NCBI GenBank assembly: GCA_900544295.1
Contig: UQUO01000047.1
Location: 1-15,656 of the forward strand
Source of the DNA: an uncultured Eubacteriales bacterium
Lineage (GTDB): Bacteria > Bacillota > Clostridia > Oscillospirales > Oscillospiraceae
DNA: 15,656 bases
Reading direction: 5' to 3'
Of this stretch, positions 12,561 to 15,656 are shown piece after piece; positions within the stretch are counted from its first letter, which is position 1, and each line of letters starts with the position of its first letter. The position numbers and the translations under genes were made by a program. The notes below the pieces were generated by a model, which was not told the origin of the DNA, made no database searches, and worked only from the letters and a program-made list of their open reading frames with translations.

Positions 12561-12968
12561 ATGGATGCATTCGACAGGATAATGGAGCTTTCAAGGCAGG
12601 GGCTGTACTGCGCCCAGATCATGGTTCAGCTCGCCCTCGACGCCGAAGGCAAAGAGAATCCGGAGCTGGTGCAGGCCGTGCGCGGGCTCTGCGGCGGCTT
12701 CGCCTGGTCGGGCGGGCCCTGCGGCGTGCTGAGCGGCGGGGTCTGCTTCCTGAGCCTGCTAGGCCGAGAGCTGCCCGCCGAAGAGAAAATAGAGCTCATC
12801 GGCCAGTTCCACGCCTGGTTCCGCGAGCGCACGGCGCAGTACGGCGGCGAGGACTGCGACTGCATCCTCGAGGGCGACAGGCGGAACATGTTCAAGACCT
12901 GCCCCGGCATCGTCATGGACAGCTACGCCAAATGCGCCGAGCTGCTCTCGGAGCGCGGCCTCGCCTGA
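12561..12968 (+). CDS. C_GCAxxG_C_C family protein, DVU_1555-like (135 aa)
   Basis: A cysteine-rich cytoplasmic protein of the C_GCAxxG_C_C family, often found with redox enzymes and thought to bind metal or undergo thiol chemistry, with no settled function. Visible pattern: YCAQ (C17), LCGG (C44), GGPCGVLSGGVC (C54, C62), then DCDC (C99, C101), TCPG (C114) and KC (C125). That makes eight cysteines in 135 residues. The ATG has CGGAGG 7-8 bases upstream, 15 bases after the previous stop. Its stop shares one base with the radical SAM start (TGATG), so the two are probably made together. From memory, NCBI gives the neighbourhood member the name DVU_1555 family. It could be an Fe-S or redox partner of the radical SAM enzyme (inference). 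Confidence 0.85.
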   Translation: MDAFDRIMELSRQGLYCAQIMVQLALDAEGKENPELVQAVRGLCGGFAWSGGPCGVLSGGVCFLSLLGRELPAEEKIELIGQFHAWFRERTAQYGGEDCDCILEGDRRNMFKTCPGIVMDSYAKCAELLSERGLA

Positions 12969-14245
12969 TGTACGAGGTCTTTGCCAAAACAAGGAGCGTC
13001 TGCCCCGTATGCCTTGGGACGATAGACGCCGAGAAGGCCGTGGCCGGGGACGGGTTTGTCCACCTCATCAAGACCTGCCCGGAGCACGGCTTTTTTGACA
13101 CGCTCATCTGGGAGGGCGGCGCGGACGAATACCTCGCCTGGGGCGGCGCGGCCGCCTCTCCCGAGCCTGAGGATGACTGCCCCCGCTCCTGCGGCCTGTG
13201 CGGGAACCACGAGAGCGCGGGCTGCTGCGTCCTGCTGGAGCTGACGCACCGCTGCGACCTGCGCTGCCCGGTCTGCTTCGCCTCCGCGGGCGGCGAGGGC
13301 GACCTGACGATAGACGAGGTCGCGGCGCTCTACGACATGCTCATGGAGCGCGGCGGACCGCACAATATCCAGCTCTCGGGCGGGGAGCCGACCATGAGGG
13401 ACGACCTGCCCGAGATAGTGCGCCTCGGCCGGGAGCGGGGCTTTTCCTTCTTCCAGCTGAACACCAACGGCCTGCGCCTCGCCTCGGAGCCGGATTACGC
13501 GGCGGCGCTGCGCGAGGCCGGGGTCTCCTGCGTCTTTTTGCAGTTCGACGGCCTGCGCCCGGCGAGCTATGAGGCGCTCCGGGGCCGGGATATTTCGGCG
13601 GAGAAGCTGCGCGCTATAGACAACTGCGCGGCGGCGGGCCTGCCCGTCGTGCTCGTGCCGACTCTCGCGCCGGGCGTGAACGAGGACGAGATAGGCGGCA
13701 TCCTGCGCTTTGCGCTCGCGCGCGGCAAGGCCCTGCGCGGCGTGCATTTCCAGCCGGTGAGCTATTTCGGCCGCTGCGCGCTGCCCGAGCCGGCGCGCAG
13801 GCTCACCATCCCCCGCGTCCTGCGGGAGATCGAGGCCCAGACGGGCGGGCTGCTGCGCCGGGCCGACTTCGGCGGCGGCGGGGCCGAGAGCCCCTGGTGC
13901 AGCTTCCACGCCAGCTACCGCCGGCTGCCCGGCGGCGGGCTCAAGGCCCTGCCGAGGCGGGAGGGGGCCTGCTGCCGGGCCGGGGAGGCCCGGGACTTCG
14001 TCGCCGGGCGCTGGGGCTTCGGCTCGGAGCCGCGCGAGGATGAGGACGGCTTTTCGCGCTTCATCCGCGAGGCGCTGGAGAGCACTTTCACCGTCTCGGG
14101 CATGGCCTTCATGGACGCGGACAGCCTGGAGCTGGACAGGCTCCGCCGCTGCCACATCAGCGAGGCGGACGCATGCAGGGGCATGGTGCCCTTCTGCGCT
14201 TACAACCTCACGGCGCGCGACGGGAGGGCGCTCTACAGGAGATGA
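12968..14245 (+). CDS. Radical SAM enzyme, TrsS-like (425 aa)
   Basis: A radical S-adenosylmethionine enzyme. The core motif is CDLRCPVC (C96, C100, C103), followed by QLSGGEPTMRDDLP (SAM-binding GGE). N-terminal to it are further Cys pairs: SVCPVC (C12, C15), KTCPEHG (C37), CPRSCGLCGNHE (C71, C75, C78) and C86-C87. The C-terminus has RCHISEADACRGMVPFCAYN (C395, C403, C410). This N- and C-terminal Cys layout resembles the MJ0619/tetraether lipid synthase-like group and suggests extra clusters. NCBI names it radical SAM (seleno)protein TrsS (from memory). This copy uses TGC codons throughout, so it is the cysteine form. The ATG at 12968 overlaps the previous stop by one base; an in-frame start 36 bases upstream would lie inside that gene. 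The substrate is unknown. Confidence 0.87.
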   Translation: MYEVFAKTRSVCPVCLGTIDAEKAVAGDGFVHLIKTCPEHGFFDTLIWEGGADEYLAWGGAAASPEPEDDCPRSCGLCGNHESAGCCVLLELTHRCDLRCPVCFASAGGEGDLTIDEVAALYDMLMERGGPHNIQLSGGEPTMRDDLPEIVRLGRERGFSFFQLNTNGLRLASEPDYAAALREAGVSCVFLQFDGLRPASYEALRGRDISAEKLRAIDNCAAAGLPVVLVPTLAPGVNEDEIGGILRFALARGKALRGVHFQPVSYFGRCALPEPARRLTIPRVLREIEAQTGGLLRRADFGGGGAESPWCSFHASYRRLPGGGLKALPRREGACCRAGEARDFVAGRWGFGSEPREDEDGFSRFIREALESTFTVSGMAFMDADSLELDRLRRCHISEADACRGMVPFCAYNLTARDGRALYRR

Positions 14246-15465
14246 GAAGGACGAGGCTGGAGGACTGGATATGCGAGGTCGAGGACCTCGGCGCCCTCGA
14301 CAGGGAGACGCTTGGCGGGCTGCAGCTCCGGCGTCTCAACTCGCTGCTGGCGCGGGAGGCCGCGCGCGGCGGCTTCTACCGCGGCCTGCCGGAGCGGCTG
14401 GAGAGCCTGGACGAGCTGCGCTCCCTGCCCTTCACGACGCCGGAGCAGCTCTCTCAAAACGCGCCGGGCCTGCTGCTGGGCTCCCAGGCGGAGGTGAGCC
14501 GCATCATTTCCGGCGCGACGAGCGGGACGACGGGGCCGTCGAAGCGCATTTTCTACACCGCGCGGGATCTGGAGCACACCGTCGGTTTTTTCGCTGCGGG
14601 CATAGGCGAGATGGCCGCGCCGGGCGAGGCGGTGGCCGTGGCGATGCCCTTTTCCGGGCCGGACGGCCTGGGTGAGCTCATCTGCCGCGCGGTGGAGCGC
14701 CTCGGCGCGCGCCCCCTGCACCTGGGCCTGGGCCGCACGTTGGGCGAGCAGGCGGAACTGCTCTCGCGCGAGCGGCCGGAGAGCTGCATAGGCATGCCCG
14801 TGCCGCTGCTGGGCCTCCTCCGCTGGATGGGCGGGCGGGGCAGCCTGCGGCGCGCGCTGGTCTCGGGCGACGCCTGCCCCGAGGGAGTCATGAGTGAGCT
14901 GGAGCGGGAGCTCGGCTCGCGGCTCTTCCCGCACTACGGCTCGCGGGAGATGTGCCTGGGCGGGGCCGTGACCTGCCCCGCGCACGAGGGGATGCACCTG
15001 AGGGAAAACCACATCCTCGCCGAGATAGTCTCACCCGGCGGGGAAGCCCTGCCGGACGGGGAGTGGGGCGAGCTCGTCATAACGACGCTGGACATGCAGG
15101 CCATGCCGCTGATCCGCTACCGGACGGGCGACTATACCCGCTTTCTGCCCGGGCAATGCCCCTGCGGCGGCGTGACGCGGCGGCTGGCTGCTGTGCGCCG
15201 CATGCCTGAACAGCCGGACATTGTGGAGCTGGACAGCGCCCTGTTCGCCCTGCCGGGGCTCATAGACTACTCCGCGCGCCTGGACGGTGGAGTTCTGCAC
15301 ATTGACGCCGCAGGCAGCGTCCCCGCCGCCGACATAGAGCGCGCGGCCCGCGGCCTCTGCCCGCGCCTGGAGCTGAAAGTCTGCGTGCGTACGGTCTCCT
15401 CCGTTTTCCGCGGCTGTTATCCCGGCAAACGCCAAATCCTTCGTCAGCTTCTGCCGGAGGTCTGA
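14242..15465 (+). CDS. PaaK-like AMP-forming ligase, DVU_1553-like (407 aa)
   Basis: A member of the ANL (adenylate-forming) superfamily resembling phenylacetate-CoA ligase. These enzymes activate a carboxylic acid with ATP to an acyl-AMP, usually then passed to CoA. The ATP-binding loop is SGATSGTTGPSK (90-101). HYGSREM (231-237) is the A5-like adenine motif, YRTGDY (293-298) contains the ribose-binding Asp297, and PGKRQI near the end carries Lys396, a candidate for the catalytic lysine. The start ATG at 14242 overlaps the radical SAM stop as ATGA and has AGGAG just upstream. It is slightly shorter than typical PaaK (about 430 aa). It is the last gene of the run. An acid made by the hydroxylase is a tempting substrate, but nothing in the sequence shows it. 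Confidence 0.87.
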   Translation: MRRTRLEDWICEVEDLGALDRETLGGLQLRRLNSLLAREAARGGFYRGLPERLESLDELRSLPFTTPEQLSQNAPGLLLGSQAEVSRIISGATSGTTGPSKRIFYTARDLEHTVGFFAAGIGEMAAPGEAVAVAMPFSGPDGLGELICRAVERLGARPLHLGLGRTLGEQAELLSRERPESCIGMPVPLLGLLRWMGGRGSLRRALVSGDACPEGVMSELERELGSRLFPHYGSREMCLGGAVTCPAHEGMHLRENHILAEIVSPGGEALPDGEWGELVITTLDMQAMPLIRYRTGDYTRFLPGQCPCGGVTRRLAAVRRMPEQPDIVELDSALFALPGLIDYSARLDGGVLHIDAAGSVPAADIERAARGLCPRLELKVCVRTVSSVFRGCYPGKRQILRQLLPEV

Positions 15466-15656
15466 GCGGCGGGGCCGGGGGGTGGGGTGGGAGGAACTCG
15501 CCGTTTTGTCCTGCTGGACTTTGGGTTGGTGCTGCCTTATCCACCCCATTTCTTTGGTCTTGCCCAAAGAAACGGGGTGGAGCCCCAAAGAAAAACGCTT
15601 ATGGGTGGTGGCGCCCCCGTGAGGTTTCGGGACCCACCCGCCTCTCCCACTCGCGT
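15466..15656. other. Non-coding right edge
   Basis: No gene is visible after the ligase stop codon. The base composition changes to G/T-rich tracts, then a long hairpin and a short direct repeat CCCAAAGAAA (15563-15572 and 15584-15593). Open frames on the - strand here are continuations of shadows of the ligase gene. Confidence 0.7.
15540..15581. repeat. Long hairpin downstream of the rightward operon
   Basis: Bases 15540-15557 pair with 15564-15581, 17 of 18 positions, with a 6-base loop TCTTGC and one A-C mismatch. It lies about 75 bases after the ligase stop codon and probably ends or stabilises the transcript, but no U-run follows, so it is not a standard terminator. The second CCCAAAGAAA at 15584-15593 could compete for the left arm TTTCTTTGG, allowing an alternative fold. 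Confidence 0.65.

Noticed and set aside
15540..15581. A standard intrinsic terminator after the ligase
   Set aside because: The hairpin is strong, but neither strand has a U-run after it, so it is listed as a hairpin only.

Overview
The window is very GC-rich DNA with strong AGGAGG-type ribosome binding sites, extensive 4-nt (ATGA/TTGA) gene overlaps and a lipoprotein carrying S-layer-homology-like repeats. This points to a high-GC Gram-positive anaerobe, probably an Oscillospiraceae-type Clostridia member (inference from style and gene content). Almost everything coding belongs to one theme: a molybdenum hydroxylase of the Desulfovibrio aldehyde oxidoreductase (Mop) type with its maturation and accessory genes.

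Layout. 1-583 is non-coding and full of hairpins and a small dispersed repeat family. 584-4190 is a leftward operon: a molybdopterin cytidylyltransferase-like NTP transferase fused to a ModE/LysR-type DNA-binding domain, a histidine phosphatase fused to an HD domain, XdhC, and a P-loop NTPase. The last three genes are joined by 4-nt overlaps. 4191-4754 is a control region with predicted divergent promoters and a leftward 90-aa gene of unknown function. 4755-7496 is the 913-aa molybdenum hydroxylase, read rightward, followed by a predicted terminator interlocked with a promoter. 7578-15465 is a tight rightward run of eight genes: an SLH-like lipoprotein, a large iron-sulfur/CCG-domain redox protein, a 73-aa two-CxxC protein, a methyltransferase, a 98-aa unknown, a C_GCAxxG_C_C protein, a radical SAM enzyme and a PaaK-like AMP-forming ligase. 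15466-15656 is non-coding with a strong hairpin.

How the genes may work together. Mop needs a molybdopterin-cytosine-dinucleotide cofactor. The NTP transferase is placed to make it and XdhC to deliver it in sulfurated form. The rightward set matches, from memory, the conserved neighbourhood around Desulfovibrio vulgaris DVU_1551-DVU_1559 (including proteins named TrsS and TrsM in NCBI families). I know of no published function for it. A radical SAM enzyme, a methyltransferase, an acid-activating ligase, two cysteine-rich proteins and a heterodisulfide-reductase-like protein travelling with one hydroxylase suggest either a dedicated pathway around its substrate or an undescribed modification or electron-transfer system. 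That multi-gene system is the main item of interest here.
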